Below the pieces are notes generated by a model, which saw nothing but the letters and a program-made list of their open reading frames with translations, had not been told where the DNA came from and did no database searches. A DNA stretch of 64,000 nt from UBA7662 sp036787895. GTDB lineage: Bacteria; Bacteroidota; Bacteroidia; UBA7662. Shown here piece after piece: positions 52,968-59,534 of the stretch (position 1 is its first letter; the number at the start of each line of letters is the position of its first letter). The position numbers and the translations under genes are program-made. Where the stretch lies: the NCBI GenBank assembly GCA_036787895.1, contig DAIQOK010000001.1:310001-374000 (forward strand), read 5' to 3'.

Positions 52968-53558
52968 TTAATTAGACTTTTTCGGCTGTAATAACTTACC
53001 GCCCTCCTGAAGTTTTATTCCACCCAGCAAAGTCGTGACAACGCCCGCCACACTCATTATTCCACCCCCAATTAAACCAATGGTAGCCACAGATGCATCT
53101 CCCGATAAAGTACCAAGCAAGACAACAGCTGTACCAGCCAAACTTATAATGGCTCCGGTAGATATATTCTCACCTCCTTCTGAGATCAGCGCTCCTGCTC
53201 TATCTAATTGTCTCAAATAGTTTTCCGAGAAGTTTAAATTAGTATCAATTACTGCAGCTGAAGTTTTGGCAATAAGATGTTGGCCCGAATGAATGGGTCG
53301 AAAGGTAAATTCCTTAAAATTTTGAGCATACATTCGACTGGCATTTACGGAATCCAGGACAACGATAGAATCTACATTTTTCAGTTGAAATGATTCCGAT
53401 TTATTGGACCCCAATGCTGCATACAATGCTATCCATTTGGTGCCTACCCACTTAAAATTACCTTCGGTTTTAAGCTTCCCTTTTTCTCAAAGCTGCACCT
53501 GACCTTGGGATTGCGTAAAAAGAAAAAAAACGGCCAGGAAAGTGAGTAGGGTTTTCAT
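52968..53558 (-). pseudogene. Secreted protein gene interrupted by in-frame TGA at codon 24
   Basis: The frame starts at an ATG (complement of 53556-53558) with a good signal peptide (MKTLLTFLAVFFLFTQSQGQ), meets TGA at 53487-53489, and then stays open for 172 codons to 52968. A second possible product begins at a TTG at 53426 (152 residues). The downstream part has EKGKLKTEGNFKWVGTKWIA, a hydrophilic middle, and a glycine-rich hydrophobic hairpin (ISLAGTAVVLLGTLSG; IGLIGGGIMSVAGVVTTLLGG) like those of pore-forming or lid-anchoring small proteins, then a basic tail. The family is not recognised. A single base change would restore the frame, so this is a recent null, an assembly error, or stop readthrough. 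Confidence 0.7.
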
Positions 53559-53745
53559 TTAGATTAGGAATAAGTGTGCACAATTTAGACGTACCAAGTA
53601 TTATAAGCAAATCTGTATTTACATATTAAAGCTAAATGTATCGTATAGGCTCCGGGAATTGTTGGTCGGAAGTCGATTTTTATTCCTTATTCAAAAATTA
53701 CAGGCTTTCAATTAGATGAAAACAAAAAACGATGTTAGGGTGAAC

Positions 53746-53771
53746 AAAAAAGGCCGACTTTGCAGTCGGCC
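53746..53771 (-). terminator. Intrinsic terminator of tRNA-Leu
   Basis: An 8-bp GC-rich stem (53752-53759 with 53764-53771) with a 4-nt loop. On the minus strand it is followed by six T (53751-53746). Confidence 0.85.
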
Positions 53772-53790
53772 GTTTTGCTTTTCAGCTGGG

Positions 53791-53874
53791 TGCCCAGGAC
53801 TGGATTCGAACCAGCACAGGAATACTCCCACTACCCCCTCAAAGTAGCGTGTCTACCAATTTCACCACCTGGGC
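53791..53874 (-). tRNA. tRNA-Leu (anticodon GAG)
   Basis: 84 nt on the minus strand. The acceptor stem GCCCAGG pairs with CCTGGGC and the discriminator is A. The D-arm holds GGTAGACACG, the anticodon stem CTACT/GGTAG encloses TTGAGGG (anticodon GAG), there is a long type II variable arm, and the T-loop is TTCGAAT. CCA is not encoded. A perfect -7 box and a terminator flank it. Confidence 0.93.
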
Positions 53875-53886
53875 TGAGAAGTGGGG

Positions 53887-53894
53887 CAAAGTTA
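53887..53894 (-). promoter_or_regulatory. -7 promoter box of tRNA-Leu
   Basis: The minus strand reads TAACTTTG, an exact match, 12 nt before the mature tRNA 5' end. Confidence 0.5.
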
Positions 53895-54071
53895 AGGGTA
53901 AAAAAGTAGCCTACAAGCAGTTAATCGAATATTTTATGCAAGTCGATTATGCCTTTGAAAATGAAAGCCTTAACCCTGATTTTAATCGCAAAATAGCCGG
54001 TTACCGGGCCGTACAACAAGAAAAATCTGGTTCAACTTCACCATAAGCGATGCAATTGCAGCTGTTTTTTC

Positions 54072-54079
54072 TACCTTTG
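54072..54079 (+). promoter_or_regulatory. -7 promoter box of tRNA-Ser
   Basis: TACCTTTG, an exact match, ends 4 nt before the mature 5' end of tRNA-Ser. It gives an internal ruler for the box-to-start distance in this genome. Confidence 0.6.
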
Positions 54080-54083
54080 CAGC

Positions 54084-54168
54084 GGAGAGATGGCAGAGTG
54101 GTCGATTGCATCTGTCTTGAAAACAGACGACCTGCGAGGGTCCGGGGGTTCGAATCCCTCTCTCTCCG
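54084..54168 (+). tRNA. tRNA-Ser (anticodon TGA)
   Basis: 85 nt. The acceptor GGAGAGA pairs with TCTCTCC and the discriminator is G. The anticodon stem TCTGT/ACAGA encloses CTTGAAA (anticodon TGA). There is a long variable arm as expected for Ser, and the T-loop is TTCGAAT. CCA is not encoded. Confidence 0.95.
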
Positions 54169-54173
54169 CACCG

Positions 54174-54200
54174 AAAGCCTCGCGAAAGCGAGGCTTTTTT
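54174..54200 (+). terminator. Intrinsic terminator of tRNA-Ser
   Basis: A 10-bp stem (54174-54183 with 54188-54197) capped by a GAAA tetraloop and followed by T. Confidence 0.88.
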
Positions 54201-54331
54201 GTTTTAACACCGATTCGGCGGCCCATAGAACGCCAGGGAGGGGTTAAAACAAAAAAGGCCGGCAGCGCCAGCGGCAGAGGGCTGAAAGATTTGTCATATT
54301 ATCGTGCCTGAATATTTAATCCCATCTTTTT

Positions 54332-55168
54332 TCAAAACAAAGAAAGCTGGTTAGTGTCTCCACCTTCTTGTTGTTTACGTTTGCGTGCGGTGGTCATCCC
54401 CATTCCTTCAAGTTTAAGTTCCTGACTGAGTACAAATCGATACTCAGGAAATAAAAGTGGTCCTTGCGGCTGTAATAATGCCAGCGATTTTTCTTTAGGA
54501 TTTTTTACGAGGGAGTGAATTGGATAGGCATTGAATTCGTCGGAGTTAAACGTCCTGAGTAATGCCGTTACTTCGGCCAGCGGCAATTCAGGGTTGAGCC
54601 AGTCGCGCTCGGCTGCACCGGGCAATATCACCGGTGAGCGGTGGTGACCTATGGCTTGCAAAAGTGGATTGGCGCTGCAGGTAATAATTGCAAAGCCGTG
54701 ACTCAATTGGCCCGTATGCGGATTCACATAACTGTCCCAGATGCCTGCCATGGCAAACGGTGCCAGCTCATGGCGGGGATAAATGAGCCAAGGTTGGTCG
54801 AGTTTCTGTTGGCGGGGACCTTCAATAAAGGCATCGGCGAGTACCAGACAACGTTGGCTTCGAATAGGTTTACGATAGGCCGGTTTTTGTAGGATACCCA
54901 TACCACCGCTATAGTTGGGATCGTCATTAAGATTACCATCACCTTCGGCCCGGGCATTGATGAGGAGCATGGGTTTTTGTGCCCAGGATGGTGTCAGACC
55001 AAATTTGTAGAGCTGAAGTTGCCTCGGCGCATCGGAGGTAATCACGGGTGTAAGCTCGCCCGGACTGATATTGGGATTAGCAGGCAGCACAGCCCCTTCA
55101 GGTGCAAATGCGCCAAATCGTTCTTCTATCACCTTGAGCTCGGTGACTAGCGTATATCTACCACACAT
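54332..55168 (-). CDS. SOS-response-associated peptidase (SRAP/YedK/HMCES family)
   Basis: A 278-residue SRAP protein. The mature N-terminus MCGRYTL gives the catalytic Cys2, which forms a thiazolidine crosslink with abasic sites in single-stranded DNA. Further blocks are LTPSWAQKPMLLINARAEG, RCLVLADAFIEG and FAIITCSANPLLQAIGHHRSPVIL, with the catalytic His in GHHRSPVIL. It protects abasic DNA from strand breakage. The C-terminal 30 residues are basic and then polar, probably disordered. No SOS box is evident upstream. Confidence 0.95.
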   Translation of the reverse strand: MCGRYTLVTELKVIEERFGAFAPEGAVLPANPNISPGELTPVITSDAPRQLQLYKFGLTPSWAQKPMLLINARAEGDGNLNDDPNYSGGMGILQKPAYRKPIRSQRCLVLADAFIEGPRQQKLDQPWLIYPRHELAPFAMAGIWDSYVNPHTGQLSHGFAIITCSANPLLQAIGHHRSPVILPGAAERDWLNPELPLAEVTALLRTFNSDEFNAYPIHSLVKNPKEKSLALLQPQGPLLFPEYRFVLSQELKLEGMGMTTARKRKQQEGGDTNQLSLF

Positions 55169-55263
55169 GACTGCAAGCTCGGAAGTTGTTGTTGTTTCAA
55201 CAAGTCCTTTATATAAGGTGATTTTTTTTCTGTTTCACCGTTTCAACTTTAGATTAGTTCTCT

Positions 55264-55271
55264 ATATTTGC
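55264..55271 (+). promoter_or_regulatory. -7 promoter box of tRNA-Arg
   Basis: TATATTTG, an exact match, 39 nt before the mature tRNA 5' end, so a 5' leader would be removed by RNase P. Confidence 0.5.
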
Positions 55272-55310
55272 AGTCGCGTTAGCGACATATAGCTACCGGG
55301 AACAAAATCG

Positions 55311-55383
55311 GTTCTGTAGCTCAACTGGATAGAGCATCTCACTACGGATGAGAAGGTTTGGGGTTCGAATCCCTACAGGACCA
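55311..55383 (+). tRNA. tRNA-Arg (anticodon ACG)
   Basis: 73 nt. The acceptor GGTTCTG pairs with CAGGACC (one G-U), the discriminator is A. The D-arm has AGCTCAACTGGATAGAGC, the anticodon loop CTACGGA (anticodon ACG, normally edited to ICG), and the T-loop is TTCGAAT. CCA is not encoded. Confidence 0.95.
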
Positions 55384-55704
55384 CATTTTTACCTCAAATG
55401 CCCCGGACAGTTATTCTAAACTTCGGGGCATTTGTATTTCTCAGGACTTCCTCATCAAGTAGTGCTCAGCACCGAGGAGACAGTAATTTCCATGGGGGAA
55501 CCCAAATGAAACTACATCTCTGCTCCCCGACCAGCTTCCTTCCTTCCTTCCTTCCTTCCTTCCCATCTTCTCACTTCATCGCTTCACACTTCCCACCTTC
55601 CTACCCTCTTTCGGGTATCTTCCAAAAAAAAACAAAGATTTTATACCCAGGGCTTCGGTTTTTTAATAGCTCTTAGTAGCTTGCAGCAAAATAAACTCCA
55701 ACCT
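55384..55704. other. 321-bp spacer, pyrimidine-rich, with microsatellite
   Basis: No credible gene was found between tRNA-Arg and the secreted unknown protein. The plus strand is strongly pyrimidine-rich from about 55520 to 55625 and holds seven TTCC units. An open frame across it is low-complexity (Phe, Pro, Ser, His) and is rejected. No clear TANNTTTG box precedes the following gene. Confidence 0.7.
55536..55563 (+). repeat. Tetranucleotide microsatellite (TTCC)7
   Basis: Seven perfect tandem TTCC units in the intergenic spacer upstream of the secreted unknown protein. Such tracts can change length by slippage. Confidence 0.95.
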
Positions 55705-56346
55705 ATGAAAAACCATTATCGCTTATTGAGTCTCGGCGTACTCTCCATGGGCCTCTTAACCACAACCATTACATCAGCTCAAACCGTGTCTGATGTGTAT
55801 ATCACCAAAATGTTGGTGAAAACCGATGACGACGCTACCGTCAATTTTGCGACTAAAACCTACCTGACCGAAACAGGCAAAAACAACACCAGCTTCGAAA
55901 TCATTGGTGTGCGTTTACTCGATAACAGCAATAAATACCTGGTTTTTGGCAAACATGAAGTTACAGCCGACCACCGTGTAAATGGCGAAGCCGTTGATTT
56001 TGACATAAACATTACTCATGGCAAAGACGAACTCAAATTCCATATGGCTCGTTTCCCCAAAGTGAGCTATCAATTCGTAGCCATCGATCAGGATGAAGCC
56101 AAAGACCTCCTGGAAAATATAAAGCAACTGCGCAGCAACTATATTGCCGGTGATACGCTCAAGGTAAAAGATGAATTACGCATGTTCCAGTACCGATTAA
56201 ACAAAGATTTTGCTGTTAGCATGAGCCTTGGCAAAGGTGGAAGTTCTGCGAAGTATTTCGACCTTTGGATTGGCAACCGTCGCCAGACCGTCAGCAGTGA
56301 CAAATTCATTTATTATCTCACTCAGTTTTTGGGTCAGGAGAATTAA
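55705..56346 (+). CDS. Secreted protein of unknown function
   Basis: A 213-residue exported protein. The ATG at 55705 opens a clear signal peptide (LLSLGVLSMGLLTTTITSAQ). The mature part is mixed beta and alpha, with VYITKMLVKTDDDATVNF, DELKFHMARFPKVSYQFVAID and YFDLWIGNRRQTVSSDKFIYYLTQF; no cysteines and no membrane helix. I do not recognise the family. It ends at a strong bidirectional terminator shared with floA. Confidence 0.75.
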   Translation: MKNHYRLLSLGVLSMGLLTTTITSAQTVSDVYITKMLVKTDDDATVNFATKTYLTETGKNNTSFEIIGVRLLDNSNKYLVFGKHEVTADHRVNGEAVDFDINITHGKDELKFHMARFPKVSYQFVAIDQDEAKDLLENIKQLRSNYIAGDTLKVKDELRMFQYRLNKDFAVSMSLGKGGSSAKYFDLWIGNRRQTVSSDKFIYYLTQFLGQEN

Positions 56347-56366
56347 TTCTTTCCATATAATACAAT

Positions 56367-56399
56367 AAAAGCCCCTCCGCAATGCGGAGGGGCTTTTTT
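56367..56399. terminator. Bidirectional intrinsic terminator
   Basis: A 10-bp GC-rich stem (56371-56380 with 56384-56393) extended by four A-T pairs, a 3-nt loop, and T or A runs on both sides. It separates the convergent secreted-protein gene and floA. Confidence 0.92.
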
Positions 56400-56418
56400 G
56401 TTGCTACCCAAACCAGAT

Positions 56419-56982
56419 TTATTTACTTGCCTTGCCGCTTCCGGGTTTGGCGATCTGATCACGCATTTTGGTGTCGGCCTGGATGTTTTCCATTTTATAA
56501 TAATCCATGATACCCAACTGACCATTTTTAAATGCCTCTGATATTGCGATAGGAATCTGAGCTTCGGCTTCGATTACTTTGGCGCGCGATTCCTGGGCTT
56601 TGGCCACCATTTCCTGCTCGAGGGCAACGGCCATGGCACGACGCTCTTCGGCACGAGCCTGGGCAATTTTTTTGTCAGCCTCGGCCTGATCGGTTTGCAG
56701 CACGGCGCCGATATTTTTACCTACGTCGATGTCGGCAATGTCGATAGACAAGATTTCGAAGGCTGTACCGGCATCCAAACCTTTGGAAAGTACAACCTTA
56801 GAGATGGAATCGGGGTTTTCAAGCACTTGTTTGTGGTTAACAGCTGAACCAATCGACGATACCACACCCTCACCCACACGAGCCAACACAGTTTCTTCAC
56901 CAGCACCACCCACCAATTGTTTGATGTTGGCACGTACTGTAACCCTGGCTTTGGCGATAAGCTGAATACCATCTTTGGCCAC
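56419..56982 (-). CDS. floA: Flotillin-like FloA, C-terminal part (after frameshift)
   Basis: 187 residues from a GTG that is only the first in-frame start codon after the break. The sequence continues the flotillin-like protein: AKDGIQLIAKARVTVRANI, LVGGAGEETVLARVGEG, ILSIDIADIDVGKNIGA, then the alanine/glutamate-rich coiled coil EADKKIAQARAEERRAMAVA and the C-terminal GIMDYYKMENI. FloA organises membrane microdomains. Restoring one C in the CCC run at 56996-56998 would join it to the upstream frame with PPVAAVAKDG, the expected family sequence at that point. Confidence 0.85.
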   Translation of the reverse strand: MAKDGIQLIAKARVTVRANIKQLVGGAGEETVLARVGEGVVSSIGSAVNHKQVLENPDSISKVVLSKGLDAGTAFEILSIDIADIDVGKNIGAVLQTDQAEADKKIAQARAEERRAMAVALEQEMVAKAQESRAKVIEAEAQIPIAISEAFKNGQLGIMDYYKMENIQADTKMRDQIAKPGSGKASK

Positions 56983-56987
56983 TGCAG

Positions 56988-57398
56988 CTACAGGCGGGTA
57001 TCGATAACTTTGGGCTGTACCGACATCTGTACCGCCTCAAACACATCACGACCGGCTAAATCGATGGCGGTAGCTGCTCTGAAATCGAGGGGAATATTGG
57101 CTTTTTCGGCCGAAATGAGGGCACGAATCACATTGTTGACATGACCACCAGCCAAATAGTGGGTTTCGATTTCATTGCTGGTTAGTTTCAGACCCGCTTT
57201 GGTAGCCGTAATAAGGGCATTAACCACGATGGATGGTGGTACTTTACGTATGCGCATCAAAACCAGATCGAGTATGCTGATGCGTACACCGCTGAAAATG
57301 GCTGTGATCCAGAGGTTAATCGGCACAAAATAAAGGAACATAAACAAGGCGACAACCACGCCACCTATGCCCAATAACAAAACAGTTAAATCATTCAT
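56988..57398 (-). CDS. floA: Flotillin-like FloA, N-terminal part (before frameshift)
   Basis: 136 residues: a membrane hairpin (LLLGIGGVVVALFMFLYFVPINLWI), then the start of the SPFH-like domain with GVRISILDLVLMRIRKVPPSIV and FEAVQMSVQPKVIDT. The frame then ends RL-stop (TAG 56988-56990), where homologues continue into the C-terminal part encoded in the next frame. The break looks like loss of one C. It lies 9 nt after nfeD, the usual partner, so the locus is otherwise normal. Confidence 0.85.
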   Translation of the reverse strand: MNDLTVLLLGIGGVVVALFMFLYFVPINLWITAIFSGVRISILDLVLMRIRKVPPSIVVNALITATKAGLKLTSNEIETHYLAGGHVNNVIRALISAEKANIPLDFRAATAIDLAGRDVFEAVQMSVQPKVIDTRL

Positions 57399-57407
57399 AT
57401 TTACTTA

Positions 57408-57869
57408 TTAAAGAGGTTTTACTATAATTTTTTGGTCGCTAAAACCTACCACCTCAACGGCCTGACCACTGTTGATCAGTCCATCTTCGGCCAGCACTTC
57501 GTACAACTTATTTTGAAAGCGAGCGGTTCCCATCGGGCGCAACGCACTTACCGCTTCTCCCTGCATACCCACCGTTATTTCGCCGGCATCCAGCACATTT
57601 ACCTTGCTATCAATGGCATCTTTGAGTGAAAATTTGGTCCAAAACCGACTTCTGATGCTGCGAACAATGACGAAAGCCGAAAGCAGGGTAATGGCAGCCA
57701 CACTCAGCCAACCGGTTACAGCCCCATAAATTGAAAAAATATAAAAGATGGCTACACCTAAAAACAGGGTGCCTGCAATCCCAACAAAGGTAACGCCGGG
57801 CACTACAAACAGTTCTAAAAAGAGCAGTAAAAGACCTAAAGCCAATAGAAAAACGAGGGTAATCAGCAT
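57408..57869 (-). CDS. NfeD-family membrane protein (short form)
   Basis: A 153-residue protein with about three to four membrane helices (LITLVFLLALGLLLLFLELFVVPG; LFLGVAIFYIFSIYGAVTGW; VAAITLLSAFVIVRSI) and a C-terminal OB-fold NfeD domain (GMQGEAVSALRPMGTARFQNKLYEV, GQAVEVVGFSDQKIIVKPL). It lacks the protease domain of long NfeD proteins. NfeD OB domains pair with flotillin-like proteins, and floA follows 9 nt downstream. A weak -7 box (TAATTTCA) ends 4 nt before the ATG. Confidence 0.92.
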   Translation of the reverse strand: MLITLVFLLALGLLLLFLELFVVPGVTFVGIAGTLFLGVAIFYIFSIYGAVTGWLSVAAITLLSAFVIVRSIRSRFWTKFSLKDAIDSKVNVLDAGEITVGMQGEAVSALRPMGTARFQNKLYEVLAEDGLINSGQAVEVVGFSDQKIIVKPL

Positions 57870-57873
57870 GGCT

Positions 57874-57881
57874 TGAAATTA
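57874..57881 (-). promoter_or_regulatory. weak -7 promoter box of nfeD-floA
   Basis: The minus strand reads TAATTTCA, two mismatches from TANNTTTG, 4 nt before the nfeD ATG. Confidence 0.35.
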
Positions 57882-57889
57882 CGTGCTTT

Positions 57890-58594
57890 TTAGTGATTCT
57901 GCGTCATCCAAGCGTTTAATAATCGCCGCATCTCAACTACACCCTCACTAGCTGTCGCACGCAAAGTGGTCAATGCCTGCAATCCGGAAGCCGACACGGG
58001 TTCGGGATCGATGAGGTATTTTGGAATATGGATCGGGGCTTCGAAAATCAAACCTGCGGCAGGATAAACTTGGAGCGATGTACCGATTACAGCAAAAAAA
58101 TCTGCAGTTCGTACCACTTCCATGGCCCTTTCATATTCTGGTACTGCCTCGCCAAACCATACGATATGGGGTCGCAATTGACTTCCGCTTTCACACAAAT
58201 CACCCCACAACAAATCACCGGGCCAATCCCTGATGTCGCGCGTATGCAAGCTACTTCTTACCTGATCCAATCGGCCATGCAGATGAATTACCCGGCTCGA
58301 ACCTGCCTTTTCATGCAATGTGTCAACATTTTGGGTGACTATGCTGATGTCAAATTCCGCTTCCATGGCGGCTAAAGTCAGGTGACCGGCATTCGGTTGG
58401 GCTTCCAGGGCTGCAGTACGGCGCATATTGTAGAATTCAAGCACTTTTTGCGGGTTTTTATGCCAACCCTCGATGCTGGCCACCTCCATGATGTCGTAGC
58501 CCTCCCATAAACCACCGGCACCCCGGAATGTTCCCAGTCCACTTTCGGCACTCATGCCTGCACCGGTTAATACAACTAAATGTGGTTTTTTCAT
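57890..58594 (-). CDS. Sir2-family NAD-dependent protein deacylase without zinc cysteines
   Basis: A 234-residue sirtuin. NAD-binding GAGMSAESG at 11-19 and TQNVDTLHEKAG from 87, and the catalytic His106 in HLHG, are intact. Tyr55 and Arg58 in EFYNMRR match the Y-x-x-R pair that favours succinyl or other acidic acyl groups in SIRT5/CobB. The protein has only one cysteine, so the four-Cys zinc ribbon of most sirtuins is missing and its loop (residues about 108-140) must fold without zinc. The start overlaps the NlpC/P60 gene stop by 4 nt. Confidence 0.92.
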   Translation of the reverse strand: MKKPHLVVLTGAGMSAESGLGTFRGAGGLWEGYDIMEVASIEGWHKNPQKVLEFYNMRRTAALEAQPNAGHLTLAAMEAEFDISIVTQNVDTLHEKAGSSRVIHLHGRLDQVRSSLHTRDIRDWPGDLLWGDLCESGSQLRPHIVWFGEAVPEYERAMEVVRTADFFAVIGTSLQVYPAAGLIFEAPIHIPKYLIDPEPVSASGLQALTTLRATASEGVVEMRRLLNAWMTQNH

Positions 58595-59106
58595 CGGATA
58601 CGGCCTCCGTAAATGCGCTGTTTACTGTAGTAAATATCTTCCAGGTGGTCGATTCGTACACCTTTGGAGGTGGAAGCATGTACAAAACGGCCATTTTGCA
58701 GATAAATGCCTACATGGCCTACTTTACCACTTTTATTCAAATCAAAAAACACCAAATCGCCCATTTCAAGGGCGTTCACATTGCGTTTTTCTGCTTCTTT
58801 AAACAAACTGGCTGTATTTCTCGCTACGACTTTTTTATGAAATTCGAGAAAATACTGATGTACAAAACCGGAACAATCCACGCCTCGGGTGGTGGTTCCT
58901 CCCAAACGATAAGGCGTACCCCACCAGTAGTCGATAAATCGATATTGAGGCAGATGTTGAGTTTTGACTGGCTCACCAACGAGCGAGGTGTATTTGTCGA
59001 GCAAAAGTCGGTCGGCGGCACTTAACTCCAAACTGCTGCTGCTCTTACGTTTACAGGCAACAGTAGTCATCAACAGGCAAATCAACAGGGTTAACGGTCT
59101 ACGCAT
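58591..59106 (-). CDS. NlpC/P60 family peptidoglycan hydrolase, lipoprotein
   Basis: A 171-residue lipoprotein (lipobox TVAC, Cys18). The NlpC/P60 domain fills residues about 50-171, with catalytic Cys78 in VDCSGF, His131 in GHVGIYL and a polar third residue near FVHAS (His143). The segment WWGTPYRLGGTTTRGVDCSG is typical. It should cleave peptide stems in the cell wall, probably D-Glu to diaminopimelate. A perfect -7 box (TAATTTTG) ends 4 nt before the ATG. The sirtuin gene overlaps its end. Confidence 0.93.
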   Translation of the reverse strand: MRRPLTLLICLLMTTVACKRKSSSSLELSAADRLLLDKYTSLVGEPVKTQHLPQYRFIDYWWGTPYRLGGTTTRGVDCSGFVHQYFLEFHKKVVARNTASLFKEAEKRNVNALEMGDLVFFDLNKSGKVGHVGIYLQNGRFVHASTSKGVRIDHLEDIYYSKQRIYGGRIR

Positions 59107-59110
59107 CTAC

Positions 59111-59118
59111 CAAAATTA
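59111..59118 (-). promoter_or_regulatory. -7 promoter box of the NlpC/P60-sirtuin operon
   Basis: The minus strand reads TAATTTTG, an exact match, 4 nt before the NlpC/P60 ATG. Confidence 0.6.
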
Positions 59119-59165
59119 GGGCTTAAACCCATTTTTCAGCGTGCTAACCAATAATTTTAACCGAA

Positions 59166-59531
59166 TTACAACGACCAGCGGCTGTAGTACAAGCGGCGCT
59201 TTACGGTATCAATGATGGCTTCTTCACTTTCGACCTTGCCAATCGCATGCTGATAGATATAATCCACCCCCTCCTGTCGCCAGCTGCTGTCGCTTGGCAG
59301 ACTTTTCATCAGCAAACCAAAATTTTCGGCATCAAACTGCAGCTGAATATTAATTTCATACTGCCTGCCCATAAATCCTTTTTCGCTGCTTTCGTTTTTC
59401 AGTACTTCGTACGATGGCGGTAGCCGAATGCCACTATGCTCGCTAATCAGGTCGATGCGTAAATCCTCGAGGCAAGCACTGAAAGTCAGCGTAAACAGGA
59501 GGAAAACAGCTAAAAATATCTTCTTGTGCAT
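59166..59531 (-). CDS. Small lipoprotein of unknown function
   Basis: A 121-residue protein with a signal peptide and lipobox FSAC (Cys20), then a mixed soluble part (LPPSYEVLKNESSEKGFMGRQYEINIQLQFD; VKRRLYYSRWSL at the end). No recognised domain. It lies 3 nt after argS on the same strand and is probably read from the arginase-argS transcript. Confidence 0.7.
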   Translation of the reverse strand: MHKKIFLAVFLLFTLTFSACLEDLRIDLISEHSGIRLPPSYEVLKNESSEKGFMGRQYEINIQLQFDAENFGLLMKSLPSDSSWRQEGVDYIYQHAIGKVESEEAIIDTVKRRLYYSRWSL

Positions 59532-59534
59532 AAA

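Noticed and set aside
53849..54046. 65-codon plus-strand frame from 53849
   Set aside because: Its first part is antisense to tRNA-Leu; only the part after 53936 could be a peptide and it is reported as a weak finding.
54201..54250. Inverted repeat GTTTTAAC / GTTAAAAC after tRNA-Ser, possible attachment site
   Set aside because: Arms are only 8 bp and 34 nt apart, there is no duplicated tRNA 3' end and no integrase in the window.
55398..55676. Plus-strand frame of 92 codons after tRNA-Arg
   Set aside because: Low-complexity translation produced by the TTCC repeat and pyrimidine tract; no promoter, no family resemblance.
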